Assembly (NCBI RefSeq): GCF_003244315.1
Contig: NZ_QKWH01000003.1
Location: 284,243-348,242 of the forward strand
DNA from: Xylanimonas oleitrophica
GTDB lineage: Bacteria > Actinomycetota > Actinomycetes > Actinomycetales > Cellulomonadaceae
Direction: 5' to 3'
Length of the DNA stretch: 64,000 nucleotides
The position numbers and the translations under genes were made by a program. Below the pieces are notes generated by a model, which saw nothing but the letters and a program-made list of their open reading frames with translations, was not told the DNA's origin and made no database searches. Positions 43,731-54,500 of the stretch are shown piece by piece (the first letter of the stretch is position 1; each line of letters opens with the position of its first letter).

Positions 43731-45779
43731 GTGGCCGACGCCGCCTCGCCGCAGGACACCACCCCGAACGGAGCGGCCCCGGCCCCTGAGCCGATCGTGA
43801 CGCAGGTGCCGACCACGGGCGCCGAGCTGTTCGCCGACCGCAAGGACGTCGTCGTCGTGCGGGTGCTCCTCGCGGACGCCGCCGGCGCCGGCGAGCTGTG
43901 GGACCTGGACCGGGAGATCCCGGCGGGGGCCGCCGTCGAGCCCGTCACCATCGACTCCGAGGACGGTCTGAACGTGCTGCGCCACAGCGCCGCCCACGTG
44001 CTGGCCCAGGCGGTGCAGCAGGTCAACCCCAGCGCACGGCTGGGCATCGGGCCGCCGGTCAAGGACGGCTTCTACTACGACTTCGACATCGAGACCCCGT
44101 TCACCCCCGAGGACCTCAAGGCCCTCGACAAGGCCATGGCGCGCATCATCAAGGAGGGCCAGACCTTCCGCCGCCGCGTGGTCACCGAGGAGGAGGCCCG
44201 CGCCGAGCTGGCCGACGAGCCCTACAAGCTGGAGCTCATCGGCCTCAAGGGTGGTGCGGGCGACACCGAGGGCGCCGACGTCGAGGTGGGTGGCGCCGAG
44301 CTGACGATCTACGACAACGTGCGCGGCGCCGGGCGCGAGAGCGAGACGGTGGTCTGGAAGGACCTGTGCCGTGGCCCGCACCTGCCCAGCACCCGCCTCA
44401 TCGGCCAGGGCGTGCAGCTCATGCGCTCGGCGGCCGCCTACTGGCGGGGCGACCAGGCCAACGCGCAGCTCCAGCGCGTCTACGGCACGGCGTGGCCCTC
44501 CAAGGACGAGCTGAAGGCGTACCTCGAGCGCCTGGCCGAGGCCGAGCGCCGTGACCACCGCCGCATCGGCACCGAGATGGACCTGTTCTCGTTCCGCGAC
44601 GAGGTGGGCTCCGGCCTGCCCCTGTTCCACCCCAAGGGTGGCGTCATCAAGCGGGTCATGGAGGACTACGTCCGCCAGCGGCACATCGAGGAGGGGTTCT
44701 CCTACGTGGGCACCCCGCACATCTCGAAGGAAGAGCTGTTCTACACCTCGGGCCACCTGCCCTACTACGCGGACACGATGTTCCCGCCGCTGGAGTTCAA
44801 GGACGACGAGGGCGAGGTCGCGCAGCAGTACCGCCTCAAGGCGATGAACTGCCCGATGCACAACCTCATCTTCTCCAGCCGGGGCCGCTCCTACCGTGAG
44901 CTGCCGATCCGCCTGTTCGAGTTCGGCTCGGTGTACCGCTACGAGAAGGGCGGCGTGGTCCAGGGCCTGACCCGCGTGCGCGGCCTGACGCAGGACGACT
45001 CGCACTCCTACGTCACTCCCGAGCAGGCACCCGGAGAGGTCAAGCACCTGCTCGACTTCATGCTCAGCGTGCTCAAGGACTTCGGCCTGGACGACTTCTA
45101 CCTCGAGCTGTCGACGCGCGACGACAAGAAGAAGGACAAGTTCGTCGGCTCCGACGAGGACTGGGACAAGGCGACCGCCGTGCTGGAGCAGGTCGCCCGC
45201 GAGTCGGGGCTCGAGCTCGTCGCCGACCCGGGCGGCGCCGCGTTCTACGGGCCCAAGATCTCCGTCCAGGCCAAGGACGCCATCGGTCGCACCTGGCAGA
45301 TGGGCACCGTCCAGTACGACTTCAACCAGCCGGCCCGGTTCGGCCTGGAGTACACGGCCCCGGACGGCACCAAGCAGCGACCGGTGATGATCCACTCGGC
45401 CAAGTTCGGCTCCATCGAGCGGTTCATGGGTGTGCTCATCGAGCACTACGCGGGGCAGTTCCCGGCATGGCTGGCTCCGGTCCAGGTGCTGGCGGTCCCG
45501 GTGGCCGAGGCGTTCGACGACTACCTCAAGGACGTCGTGGCCCAGCTCAAGGCCGCGGGCATCCGTGCGGAGATCGACCTGTCGGACGACCGGTTCGGCA
45601 AGAAGATCCGCAACGCCTCCAAGGAGAGGGTGCCGTTCGTGCTCATCGCGGGCGGGGAGGACGCCGAGGCCGGCGCCGTCTCGTTCCGCTACCGGGACGG
45701 CAGCCAGGAGAACGGCGTGCCGGTGGCCGAGGCGATCGAGCGCATCGTGACGGCGGTGCGCGACCGGGTGCAGGTGTGA
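43731..45779 (+). CDS. thrS: Threonine-tRNA ligase
   Basis: A 682-residue class II synthetase that charges tRNA-Thr. The N-terminal TGS-like region is followed by the editing domain ([29 protein letters not shown]). The catalytic core with the zinc Cys-His-His set comes next: Cys374 in [10 protein letters not shown], His in [11 protein letters not shown] and His in [14 protein letters not shown]. Class II motif 2 is [13 protein letters not shown] and the C-terminal anticodon domain ends with [23 protein letters not shown] 43731 has AAGGAG 8 nt upstream and fits the family length. Its stop overlaps the HIT gene, and it heads the phosphatidylinositol mannoside gene run. Confidence 0.97.
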   Translation: MADAASPQDTTPNGAAPAPEPIVTQVPTTGAELFADRKDVVVVRVLLADAAGAGELWDLDREIPAGAAVEPVTIDSEDGLNVLRHSAAHVLAQAVQQVNPSARLGIGPPVKDGFYYDFDIETPFTPEDLKALDKAMARIIKEGQTFRRRVVTEEEARAELADEPYKLELIGLKGGAGDTEGADVEVGGAELTIYDNVRGAGRESETVVWKDLCRGPHLPSTRLIGQGVQLMRSAAAYWRGDQANAQLQRVYGTAWPSKDELKAYLERLAEAERRDHRRIGTEMDLFSFRDEVGSGLPLFHPKGGVIKRVMEDYVRQRHIEEGFSYVGTPHISKEELFYTSGHLPYYADTMFPPLEFKDDEGEVAQQYRLKAMNCPMHNLIFSSRGRSYRELPIRLFEFGSVYRYEKGGVVQGLTRVRGLTQDDSHSYVTPEQAPGEVKHLLDFMLSVLKDFGLDDFYLELSTRDDKKKDKFVGSDEDWDKATAVLEQVARESGLELVADPGGAAFYGPKISVQAKDAIGRTWQMGTVQYDFNQPARFGLEYTAPDGTKQRPVMIHSAKFGSIERFMGVLIEHYAGQFPAWLAPVQVLAVPVAEAFDDYLKDVVAQLKAAGIRAEIDLSDDRFGKKIRNASKERVPFVLIAGGEDAEAGAVSFRYRDGSQENGVPVAEAIERIVTAVRDRVQV

Positions 45780-46372
45780 GCGTGCCGTCGCCCGGGTCCG
45801 GTGAGCAGCCGTCGGTCGAGCCGGCGTCGGCGTTCCCGCCGCCGGAGGACGACCTGCAGCGGCTGTGGACCCCGCACCGCATGGTGTACATCGGCGGGCA
45901 GGACAAGCCGGCGGACGCCACCGCGTCGTCCTGCCCGTTCTGCCGAGCCGTGGCGGGCGACGACGAGGAGCACCTCGTCGTCGCCCGCGGGCGGCGCTGC
46001 TTCGTGCTGCTCAACCTGTACCCGTACAACTCCGGGCACCTCATGGTGCTGCCGAACCGGCACGTCTCGGACTACGTGGACCTGACGCCCGAGGAGACCG
46101 TCGAGCTCGCCGGGCTCACGCAGACGGCGGTGCGGGTGCTGCGGGACGTGTACGGGCCGGCGGGCTTCAACCTGGGCATGAACCAGGGCGAGGTGGCGGG
46201 TGCGGGGATCGCCGCCCACCTGCACCAGCACGTGGTGCCCCGCTGGCTGGGTGACGCGAACTTCCTGCCCGTGGTGGGGCGGACCAAGGCCCTGCCCGAG
46301 CTGCTGGCCGACACCCGTGCCCGCCTGGCCGCCGCGTGGCCGGGCGAGGCCGGCGACGGAGAGGGGGCCTGA
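45776..46372 (+). CDS. HIT-family nucleotide hydrolase/phosphorylase
   Basis: 198 residues. The HIT motif is [12 protein letters not shown] (His-x-His-x-His) near residue 150, preceded by [16 protein letters not shown]. The zinc-type cysteines are in SSCPFCRAV. The actinobacterial orthologue (Rv2613c in M. tuberculosis) is a diadenosine tetraphosphate phosphorylase. GTG 45776 overlaps the thrS stop (GTGA); GTG 45782 is an alternative. It ends in a 1-bp overlap with the pgsA start (TGATG). It may remove Ap4A made as a side product by threonyl-tRNA synthetase. Confidence 0.9.
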   Translation: MSVPSPGSGEQPSVEPASAFPPPEDDLQRLWTPHRMVYIGGQDKPADATASSCPFCRAVAGDDEEHLVVARGRRCFVLLNLYPYNSGHLMVLPNRHVSDYVDLTPEETVELAGLTQTAVRVLRDVYGPAGFNLGMNQGEVAGAGIAAHLHQHVVPRWLGDANFLPVVGRTKALPELLADTRARLAAAWPGEAGDGEGA

Positions 46373-47046
46373 TGTTCTCGGGTCTGCGCTCGACCATGCA
46401 GGCGGTCTTCACGCCGCTCGCCAAGGCCCTCATGCGCCTGGGCGTGACGCCCGACGCCGTCACGGTGGCGGGCACGGTGGTGGTGACCGCCCTGGCGCTC
46501 GGTCTCCTGCCCACCGGGCACCTGTTCCTCGGTGCGGCGCTGATCGGGTTCTTCGCCCTGTTCGACTCGCTCGACGGCGTCCTCGCCCGCCTCTCGGGCC
46601 GCTCGGGCCCGTGGGGGGCGTTCCTCGACTCGACGCTCGACCGTGTCTCCGACGGCGCGGTGTTCGCCGGGATCACCCTGTGGTTCGTGCTGCACCCGCA
46701 GGTGCCGCACCAGCAGTGGGGGGTGGCTGCGTCGCTGGCCTGCCTGGTGCTGGGCGGGGTGGTGCCCTACGCCCGCGCCCGGGCCGAGTCCGTGGGCGCG
46801 GACGCGCACGTGGGGATCGCCGAGCGGACCGACCGGCTCGTGATCGCCCTGGTGCCCCTCGGGTTCGTCCAGCTCGGGCTGCCCGTGGTGGTGCTCGTCG
46901 TCGTGCTGACCCTGCTGGCCGCGGCGAGCCTCGTCACGGTGGCCCAGCGCATTGGGACGGTGCGGCGCCAGCTCGCCCCGGGCGCCGCCGACCCGACCGG
47001 GGACGCCACCGGGGACGCCGCCGGGGAGGCGTCGCGTGGGGCTTGA
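46372..47046 (+). CDS. pgsA: Phosphatidylinositol phosphate synthase (CDP-alcohol phosphatidyltransferase)
   Basis: 224 residues that join CDP-diacylglycerol and inositol 1-phosphate, giving phosphatidylinositol phosphate, the base of phosphatidylinositol mannosides. The full CDP-OH motif is seen: DSLDGVLARLSGRSG and GAFLDSTLDRVSDG, with all four aspartates. Six hydrophobic segments follow (FAGITLWFVLHP, VAASLACLVLGGVVPY, LPVVVLVVVLTLLAAASL). The Arg in PYARARAE fits the inositol-phosphate-binding side of actinobacterial enzymes. The order HIT-pgsA-acyltransferase-pimA matches mycobacteria. It overlaps the next gene by 11 bp. Confidence 0.93.
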   Translation: MFSGLRSTMQAVFTPLAKALMRLGVTPDAVTVAGTVVVTALALGLLPTGHLFLGAALIGFFALFDSLDGVLARLSGRSGPWGAFLDSTLDRVSDGAVFAGITLWFVLHPQVPHQQWGVAASLACLVLGGVVPYARARAESVGADAHVGIAERTDRLVIALVPLGFVQLGLPVVVLVVVLTLLAAASLVTVAQRIGTVRRQLAPGAADPTGDATGDAAGEASRGA

Positions 47047-48019
47047 CGTCGCGCGGGCGTACACGTTCGCGTGGCGTCACGCCCCGAAGGTTCCCGAGCC
47101 TCTGCTGCGCGCGGTGTTCACGCTCGTGGCCGACGTGACCTGGCTGCGGCGCGGTGAGGGCGTGCGCCGGCTGGAGGCCAACTACGCGCGCCTGCGGCCC
47201 GAGCTGGACGCGCACGGCCTGCGCCGGCTGAGCCGGGCGGGGATGCGCTCCTACATGCGGTACTTCCGCGAGGCGTTCACCCTGCAGGGCTCCACCCCGG
47301 ACCAGGTGCGCGCGCGGGTGCGCCTGGTGGACGAGCGCCACGTGCGCCCGGCCGTGGAGGCGGGCCAGGCGATCTCTCTCGCTCTCGGGCACCTGGGCAA
47401 CTGGGACCTCGCGGGGGCGTGGGCGACGCCGAACCTGGCCCCGGTGCTCACGGTGGCGGAGAAGCTGCGGCCGCCCGAGCTGTACGAGGAGTTCGTCGGG
47501 TTCCGGCGCTCGATCGGGATCGAGGTGCTCGGCCTGGGCGACGCCGACGTCTTCCGCAGGCTGGTGCGCGGCGCGCTGGAGGGCGGCCGCGTCGTGCCGC
47601 TGCTGGCCGACCGCGACCTGGCTGCCACCGGCGTCGAGGTGGACCTGGCCGGGCACCGTGCCCGCGTGGCCGCGGGGCCCGCCGCCCTCGCCCTGGCGGC
47701 GGGCGTGCCGCTGGTGCCCGCCGCGATCACCTACGAGCGGCTCAGGGGCGAGCGCCGGCGCGCCGCCGGGACCCCGTGGGGCATCGTGGTCAGGTTCTTC
47801 GCGCCCGTGCCGGTGCCGCCGGCCGACCCGGCCCTGTCCGCGCCGCAGCGCCGCCGGGCACAGGTCGAGGCCATGACCCAGGGCTGGGTGGACGCGCTGG
47901 CCGTCACGCTGCGCGAGCGCACGGAGGACTGGCACATGCTCCAGCGGGTGTTCGTCGACGATCTCGACCCGGCGCGGTACGCCCGGACCCGTGCCGAGGC
48001 GGGAGAGGTGCCGGCGTGA
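47036..48019 (+). CDS. patA: Phosphatidylinositol mannoside acyltransferase
   Basis: 327 residues of the HtrB/LpxL-like acyltransferase family. It is predicted to acylate the mannose of phosphatidylinositol mannosides at the cytoplasmic membrane face. The active site HxxxxD is LALGHLGNWDLAG near residue 122. Also visible are AMRSYMRYFREAF-type helices, VPLLADRDLAATGVEV and RTEDWHMLQRVFVDDL, the last matching the family C-terminus. GTG 47036 overlaps pgsA by 11 bp, and its stop overlaps pimA by 4 bp (GTGA). The assignment rests on the family plus the conserved position (Rv2611c in M. tuberculosis). Confidence 0.9.
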   Translation: MGLDVARAYTFAWRHAPKVPEPLLRAVFTLVADVTWLRRGEGVRRLEANYARLRPELDAHGLRRLSRAGMRSYMRYFREAFTLQGSTPDQVRARVRLVDERHVRPAVEAGQAISLALGHLGNWDLAGAWATPNLAPVLTVAEKLRPPELYEEFVGFRRSIGIEVLGLGDADVFRRLVRGALEGGRVVPLLADRDLAATGVEVDLAGHRARVAAGPAALALAAGVPLVPAAITYERLRGERRRAAGTPWGIVVRFFAPVPVPPADPALSAPQRRRAQVEAMTQGWVDALAVTLRERTEDWHMLQRVFVDDLDPARYARTRAEAGEVPA

Positions 48020-49224
48020 GCCGCCCGCTGCGCGTGGGCATCGTCTGCCCGTACAGCTTCGACGCCCCCGGAGGCGTGCAGTTCCACGTCCGCGACCTCG
48101 CCCAGGCGCTGCAGGCGCGTGGGCACGAGGTGTCCGTGCTCGCCCCGGCCGACGACGACACGCCGGTGCCCGACGTCGTCACGCCCGCAGGCAAGGCCGT
48201 GGCGGTGCGCTACAACGGCTCGGTGGCCCGGCTGACGTTCGGTCCGCGTGCCGCCGCGCGGGTGCGGCGCTGGGTCGACGCCGGGCGGTTCGACGTCCTG
48301 CACCTGCACGAGCCCATGACCCCGAGCCTGTCGATGCTCGCGCTGTGGATCGCCGAGGGACCGGTCGTCTCCACGTTCCACACGGCCCAGGTGCGCTCGC
48401 GGGCGCTGCAGGTGGCCTACCCGCTGCTGCGGCAGAGCCTGGAGAAGATCGCCGCGCGCATCGCGGTCTCGGAGGACGCGCGGCGCATGCTGGTCGACCA
48501 CGTGGGCGGGGACGCCGTCGTGATCCCGAACGGCGTGTACGTGGACACGTTCGCCGCGGCGGCACCGAGCCGCCAGTGGCAGGGCACGCCCGAGGCCCCG
48601 ACGATCGCGTTCCTGGGGCGGCTCGACGAGCCGCGCAAGGGGCTGCACGTGCTGGTGGCCGCCGTGCCGGAGATCGTGCGCCACCACCCGGGGGTGCGGG
48701 TGCTGGTGGCGGGCAAGGGGGACGCGGGGAGGGACGAGGCGCTGGCGGCGCTCGGGCCGCTGGCGTCCAACGTCACGTTCCTGGGCGGCATCAGCGACGA
48801 GGACAAGGCCGCCCTGCTGTCCTCCGTGGACCTGTACGTGGCCCCGCAGACGGGCGGCGAGAGCTTCGGCATCGTGCTCGTGGAGGCCATGAGCGCCGGC
48901 GCCGGGGTCGTGGCCAGCGACCTGGGGGCGTTCCGCCGTGTGCTCGACGAGGGCGCCGCGGGCGCGCTGTTCCGCAACGGCGACCCGGCAGACCTCGCCC
49001 GCGTGGTGGTGGACGCGCTCGCCGACCGTGAGGCCACGGCTGCCCGGCGTGCACGCGCCGCCGAGTGGGTGCGCCGGTACGACTGGTCCACGGTGACCGA
49101 CCAGGTGCTGGCCGTCTACGAGATGGCCGTGGCGGCGGGCGAGGCCATGCCCGTGCGCGAGGACGGCGCGGCCTGGCGTGCGCCGCGCGCCCTGTGGGGC
49201 GCGGGCGAGAGGGAGAGCCGATGA
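48016..49224 (+). CDS. pimA: Phosphatidylinositol alpha-mannosyltransferase PimA
   Basis: 402-residue GT4 (GT-B fold) enzyme that transfers the first mannose from GDP-mannose to phosphatidylinositol on the inner membrane face. Signatures: VGIVCPYSFDAPGGVQFHVR at the N-terminus, HLHEPMTPSLSMLAL and STFHTAQVRSRAL. The donor site follows (IAFLGRLDEPRKGLHVLVAA), and then the GT4 motif TGGESFGIVLVEAMSAG near residue 282-296. The length fits actinobacterial PimA. It overlaps the acyltransferase by 4 bp and the LemA-like gene by 4 bp (ATGA). Confidence 0.95.
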   Translation: MSRPLRVGIVCPYSFDAPGGVQFHVRDLAQALQARGHEVSVLAPADDDTPVPDVVTPAGKAVAVRYNGSVARLTFGPRAAARVRRWVDAGRFDVLHLHEPMTPSLSMLALWIAEGPVVSTFHTAQVRSRALQVAYPLLRQSLEKIAARIAVSEDARRMLVDHVGGDAVVIPNGVYVDTFAAAAPSRQWQGTPEAPTIAFLGRLDEPRKGLHVLVAAVPEIVRHHPGVRVLVAGKGDAGRDEALAALGPLASNVTFLGGISDEDKAALLSSVDLYVAPQTGGESFGIVLVEAMSAGAGVVASDLGAFRRVLDEGAAGALFRNGDPADLARVVVDALADREATAARRARAAEWVRRYDWSTVTDQVLAVYEMAVAAGEAMPVREDGAAWRAPRALWGAGERESR

Positions 49225-49817
49225 GCTGGTCGGAGGTCGCCCTCCTGGTGCTGGTCGTGGTGGCGGTGGGCGTGTGGGTGTCGTGGGTGTCCGCCTCGCG
49301 GCTCGACCGGTTGCACCGCAAGGTCGCCGCCTCGCGCATCGCCCTCGACGCCCAGCTCGTGCGGCGCGCCAGCGCGTCGGTGGACCTGGCGACGTCGGGC
49401 CTCCTCGACCCTGCGTCGAGCGTGCTGGTCGCGGAGGCCGCCTACGCCGTCGTCGACGACGCGGGGCCGGTGACGGCGCCGGAGCGCGCCTTGGCGATGG
49501 ACGGGCTCGGGGTGGCGCGGGAGCAGGCCGAGAGCGAGCTCTCCGCCACGCTGCGCTCGGCCCTGGAGGAGCCAGGCACGGTCACCGAGCTGCGGGCGGT
49601 GCCACCGGGCGACGAGCTCCTGGCGAGCCTGGGCGCGAGCTGGTACCGCGCCCAGCTCGCTCGGCGCTTCCACAACGAGGCCGTGGCACAGGCGCAGCGG
49701 GCCCGGCGGCACTGGTACGTGCGCTGGCTCCACCTGGCGGGCCGCGCGCCGGTGCCGCAGACGGTCGAGCTGGACGACCAGATGCCGGACGGCCTGGTCG
49801 CTCCTGCGCGACCGTAG
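49221..49817 (+). CDS. LemA-like single-pass membrane protein of the PIM locus
   Basis: 198 residues. One N-terminal transmembrane helix (VALLVLVVVAVGVWVSWVSA) is followed by a cytoplasmic helical domain: SRLDRLHRKVAASRIALDAQ, LVRRASASVDLATSGLLDPA, and SWYRAQLARRFHNEAVAQAQ with RARRHWYVRWLHLAG. The L-x-RLHR-V...ALD-QL-RRA pattern, RRFHN and YN/HNEAV resemble LemA-type proteins. Its place behind pimA is shared with Rv2609c, a conserved membrane protein in mycobacteria. It overlaps pimA by 4 bp and ends 9 bp before pdxS. Function unknown; a scaffold role at the membrane is possible. Confidence 0.8.
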   Translation: MSWSEVALLVLVVVAVGVWVSWVSASRLDRLHRKVAASRIALDAQLVRRASASVDLATSGLLDPASSVLVAEAAYAVVDDAGPVTAPERALAMDGLGVAREQAESELSATLRSALEEPGTVTELRAVPPGDELLASLGASWYRAQLARRFHNEAVAQAQRARRHWYVRWLHLAGRAPVPQTVELDDQMPDGLVAPARP

Positions 49818-49826
49818 GATGACCCC

Positions 49827-50732
49827 GTGACCCAGAACACCCCAGGAGCCGGCGAGGTCGGCACGGCCCGAGTCAAGCGCGGCATGGCCGAGATGCTCAA
49901 GGGCGGCGTCATCATGGATGTCGTCACCCCGGAGCAGGCGAGGATCGCCGAGGACGCGGGAGCCGTGGCCGTCATGGCGCTCGAGCGCGTGCCGGCGGAC
50001 ATCCGCGCCCAGGGCGGCGTGGCCCGGATGAGCGACCCCGACATGATCGAGGGCATCATCGACGCCGTCTCGATCCCCGTCATGGCGAAGGCGCGCATCG
50101 GCCACTTCGTCGAGGCGCAGGTGCTGCAGTCGCTGGGTGTGGACTACGTGGACGAGTCGGAGGTTCTCACCCCGGCGGACTACGAGCACCACATCGACAA
50201 GTGGGCGTTCACGGTGCCGTTCGTCTGCGGTGCCACGAACCTGGGCGAGGCGCTGCGCCGCATCACCGAGGGCGCGGCGATGATCCGCTCGAAGGGCGAG
50301 GCGGGCACCGGGGACGTCTCCAACGCGACGACGCACATGCGCCGGATCCGTCAGGAGGTGCGCCGGCTCACCTCCCTGCCGCAGGACGAGCTGTTCGTCG
50401 CCGCCAAGGAGCTGCAGGCGCCGTACGAGCTGGTGGCGGAGGTCGCGCGCACGGGGAAGCTGCCCGTGGTGCTGTTCACGGCCGGGGGGATCGCGACCCC
50501 GGCGGACGCCGCGATGATGATGCAGCTCGGCGCCGAGGGCGTGTTCGTGGGCTCGGGCATCTTCAAGTCGGGCGACCCGGCCGCGCGGGCGCGGGCGATC
50601 GTGCAGGCCACGACCTTCCATGACGACCCGGACGTGATCGCGAAGGTCTCGCGCGGGCTCGGCGAGGCGATGGTGGGGATCAACGTCGAGGCGGAGCCGG
50701 CGCCGGTGCGCCTGGCCGATCGCGGCTGGTGA
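49827..50732 (+). CDS. pdxS: Pyridoxal 5'-phosphate synthase subunit PdxS
   Basis: 301-residue TIM-barrel synthase that makes PLP from ribose 5-phosphate, glyceraldehyde 3-phosphate and ammonia. The catalytic lysines are Lys88 in [14 protein letters not shown] and Lys156 in [19 protein letters not shown]; the phosphate loop is [17 protein letters not shown] and the end [14 protein letters not shown] 49827 is the start. The ammonia-producing partner pdxT is normally close by, but is not found here: the next genes are a Nudix hydrolase and the giant repeat gene. pdxT must be further away. Confidence 0.97.
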   Translation: MTQNTPGAGEVGTARVKRGMAEMLKGGVIMDVVTPEQARIAEDAGAVAVMALERVPADIRAQGGVARMSDPDMIEGIIDAVSIPVMAKARIGHFVEAQVLQSLGVDYVDESEVLTPADYEHHIDKWAFTVPFVCGATNLGEALRRITEGAAMIRSKGEAGTGDVSNATTHMRRIRQEVRRLTSLPQDELFVAAKELQAPYELVAEVARTGKLPVVLFTAGGIATPADAAMMMQLGAEGVFVGSGIFKSGDPAARARAIVQATTFHDDPDVIAKVSRGLGEAMVGINVEAEPAPVRLADRGW

Positions 50733-50770
50733 CCCGTCGGTGAGCTCGACGCCTCGGGGATGGTGAGCCG

Positions 50771-51331
50771 ATGGTCCCGGAGGAGGGCCTGACCTCCACC
50801 ACGTCGCTGGGCCCGGACTGGGTGCTGGGGCCGGACGGGCTGCGCCACCGGCGGGCGGCCCGGGTGATCGTGCTCGACGACGCCGGGCGGGTGCTGGTGG
50901 TGCGGGGGCACGACGCCGACCAGCCGGACCGCTCGTGGTGGTTCACCGTGGGCGGCGGGATCGACGCGGGCGAGTCCGACGTCGAGGCAGCCCTGCGCGA
51001 GCTGCGCGAGGAGGCCGGGCTGGAGCTCGCGCCTGCCGACCTCGAGGGTCCGGTCATGACGAGGGCCGGCTACTTCCACTTCTACGCGGAGACGTGCCGG
51101 CAGGACGAGGTGTTCTTCGTGGCGCGCGTTCCGGCGGGGCACGTGCCGACGGACGCGGGGTGGACGGACGTCGAGCGGGAGGTGCTCGACGAGATGCGGT
51201 GGTTGAGCGCGGCGGAGCTGCGGTCCCAGCCGTACGAGGTCTTCCCCACGGCGCTGCCCGACGTGGTGGAGCAGCTCGCCGGGGGCTGGGACGGCACGGT
51301 GCGGCACCTGGGGGAGGAGCACGACGACTGA
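50771..51331 (+). CDS. Nudix hydrolase
   Basis: 186 residues. The Nudix box is complete: GGGIDAGESDVEAALRELRE with EAGLEL following (Gly-x5-Glu-x7-REUxEExGU). Flanking strands AARVIVLDDAGRVLVVRGHD and DQPDRSWWFTVGGG fit the fold, with the Trp pair common in this subgroup. It hydrolyses a nucleoside-diphosphate-linked or related phosphoanhydride; the substrate cannot be stated. ATG 50771 lies 38 bp behind pdxS, so they are probably cotranscribed. A strong terminator follows the gene. Confidence 0.9.
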   Translation: MVPEEGLTSTTSLGPDWVLGPDGLRHRRAARVIVLDDAGRVLVVRGHDADQPDRSWWFTVGGGIDAGESDVEAALRELREEAGLELAPADLEGPVMTRAGYFHFYAETCRQDEVFFVARVPAGHVPTDAGWTDVEREVLDEMRWLSAAELRSQPYEVFPTALPDVVEQLAGGWDGTVRHLGEEHDD

Positions 51332-51354
51332 CCCGGGGCTTCTCCCACCGGGTG

Positions 51355-51390
51355 AGCGCCCGTACGGACGACGACGTCCGTGCGGGCGCT
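51355..51390 (+). terminator. Terminator of the thrS-pdxS-Nudix run
   Basis: A 15-bp stem (51355-51369 with 51376-51390, one G-T pair) and a GACGAC loop, 24 nt after the Nudix stop. It separates this run from the giant repeat gene, which then has its own promoter within 51391-51558. A clear -35/-10 pair could not be chosen there. Confidence 0.75.
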
Positions 51391-51558
51391 CTGTCGTGTT
51401 CGTCCCTTTGCTCACGGTGGCGCGGGCGACGAGCACGGCTGTCGGAGGCGGGTCGGTGGCGCATTCCCGTCACCGCGGAGAGGTCTCACAGCGAGCGTCC
51501 ATCCGAGACCCATGTCACATTGGCAACCGTCACCCTTCGTCGCCCAGCTGGGGGAACA

Positions 51559-54500
51559 ATGCGGCACTGGCGTTGGACGCGACCAGGTTCGGTGGTCGCC
51601 GCACTCGGACTCGTGCTCGGCTCGCTCATGCTCGTGGTGCCGGTGACGCCTGTCGCGGCAGCGCCGGCCGAAGGCACCGTCACGAACGTGATGATCCGTC
51701 CGAGCGCTGCCACGAACCTGTGCTGGACGGCGGTCGACCGCACGGTCCAGGGGCGGATCGTGCTGGCGAACTGCGACACGAACAACCGCAACCAGCGGTG
51801 GAACGTGCTCAACGACAACCGGATCTTCCTGGTCAACGTGGGCGACAACAACAGCAGCCAGTTCTGCGTCGACAACTTCGGCAACCAGACCACCAACCAG
51901 GACCTGCGCCTGACGGTCACCTGCGGCACGGGCGACCGCAACGCCATCTGGGACTACCACCGCACGGCGAACGGATCCGTGCCGCAAGGCGCGTTCCAGA
52001 ACCCCTCGGCGAACGTCTGTATCAACATCGACGGGGCTGCCGGTGGCGACCCGATCACCTCGGGTTCCCGGCTCATCAACTGGGGCTGCGCCGGCGGGAC
52101 CAACGGCAACCGCTACCAGTCCTTCTCGATCGGCCAGTCCGACATCGCCGTCGCCGCCGCCCCCGCGACCACGAGCGTCACGCCGGGCACCACGGTGAGC
52201 ATCACGTACAACCTCACCACCACGGCCAACGCGCTCCAGACGTCGTACTTCAACAGCTTCGACGTGCGCACCACGACCACCTCCGGCAGCGGGACGTTCC
52301 AGCTCTCGTCCAGCACCGGCCGCACCGGTGAGGCGCAGAACGCCTACCAGGCAGGCAGCCTCTCCAACAACGTGCTGACATTCGCTACCCGCGGTCAGGA
52401 GGACCGCGTCGGCATCTGGCGGCCGGGCATCAGCGGCGCCGTGACCGTCAGCGGCACCGTGCCGGCCAACGCCATGCCCGGCACCACCTACCAGGTGTGC
52501 GGCACGCAGACGAGCGCGATCACCTACGACGCCAACGCGGCGAACAACAGCTCCTGCACCACCATCACGGTGGCGGCGTTCCAGGCGGACCTGGCGATGA
52601 CCACGTCGGGCTCGCAGAACCTCACCCGCCTCGTGACCTCGGGCCAGCAGATCAGCCTGCCGTACACGCTGACCAACAACGGCCCCAGCTCGGTCAACGC
52701 CCCCACGGTGACCTTCCAGCTCCCCGCGACCCTCACTGGCGCGGCGGTCTCCCCGCCGACGGGGTGGACGTGCACCGGCTCCGCCACCACGCAGACCTGC
52801 ACCGGGCCCGCCGGGTTCGCGAACGCGGCCACGGCGCTGTTCACCGTCACCGGCACCGTGGCGTCGGGCCAGACGGCGGGCGCCACCATCGGCGCGGTGA
52901 CCGCGACCGCCGGCGTCTCGGGACAGTTCGCCGACCCGACGCCTGCGAACAACGCGTCGACCAACACGCTGCAGGTGCGCAACGAGGTCACGGTCAGCGT
53001 CGACAAGGCCAGGCCGGGGGCAGGCGTCGTCAACCCCGGCGACCAGGTCACCTTCACCGTCACGGTGACGAACGAGGGCACCAACCGGGCCACCGGGGTC
53101 ACGATGACGGACAACGTGCCCACCTCTCTCACCGGGGTGACGTGGACCTGCGCCGCGTCGAGCGGCGCGACGTGCGGCGCCGCCTCCGGGTCGGGCAACG
53201 CGATCAGCACCACGCTCGACATCTCGCCCGGCGCCACGGTCACGTACACCATCACCGGCACCGTGGCCCCCGCTGCGGCCGGCACCACGATCACCAACAC
53301 CGCGTCGGTGTCGACCTCGGGCACCAACTCCGGCACGGCGACCGACTCCGACTCGGTCCAGGTGCGGGCCACCACGGACCTGGCCATCACCGCGCAGCCC
53401 GTGGAGCTGCCGCCGGGCGGCACCGCCACGATGACGGTGACCGTCACCAACAACGGACCGGCGGCGCTGACCCAGAACGCGACCGTCGTCCTGACCCCGC
53501 CCACGGGGATCACGTTCGGCACGGCCCCGGACGCCTGCGCCCCGGGGTCGGGCGGCACCCTCGTGTGCACCCTGACCACGCTGGCCGCCGGCTCCTCCAC
53601 GAACCTCCAGGTGCAGGTGGCCTCCGACCCGGGCATGGCTCCGGGAACCACGCTCGACGGGACCGGCGTCGTGAACTACACGCTCGACCCGGTTCCCGCC
53701 AACAACACCGTGGCGCTGCCCTTCGCCATCACCGACGTGGCGAGCAACTTCGCCGTCCAGTCGGTGACGACGACCCCGAACGTGACGCCGGGCCAGACCG
53801 GCACGCTCACCGCGACGATCATCAACCACGGTCCGTCGACGTCGACAGCCGCCACCCAGGTCACGGTCCTGGTCAGCGCCGCCCAGAACGCCGCCCTCAC
53901 GTCGGCGGGCCTGCCGGAGCAGTGCGCCTTCGTCTCGGCCGACGAGATCACCTGCGGGGTGCCCGCCGGGGTCACGCCGGGACAGACGATCACCTACACC
54001 TTCACCTACGCGGTGCCCGCGTCCGCGTCGGAGAACGCCACGTACGGCGGCGGCACCGTCTCGGTGCTCAACGAGGACGACCCGGTGCCGTCGGACGACT
54101 CGCAGCCCTGGACCCTCACCACCGGTGGCCGCTCGGCCGACATGTCCATCACCAAGACCGGCCCCGCGGACGCGGTCACCCCGGGCCAGACCTTCCCGTA
54201 CACCCTGACGGTGACGAACGCCGGCCCCTCCTACGCCACGGGTCCGGTCAGCGTCGTCGACCAGCTCCCGCCCGGCCTCACGTTCGTCTCCTACACGCAC
54301 GGCGGAGCGCTGGACAAGACGTGCGTGGCCGACGGGCAGGTCGTCACCTGCACCATCAGCGGTGACTTCCCCGTCGGCGTCACGGGCACGATCGAGCTGA
54401 CCGTGCAGCTCGACCCGGCCTACACCGGAGACGGCTCCGACATCGTCAACTCGGCGACGGTCGCCTCCCAGAGCACCGACCCGAACCCGGCCAACAACCA

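Noticed and set aside
43437..45446. 669-codon minus-strand frame opposite thrS
   Set aside because: thrS is certain from its motifs; the antisense frame is a high-G+C artefact.
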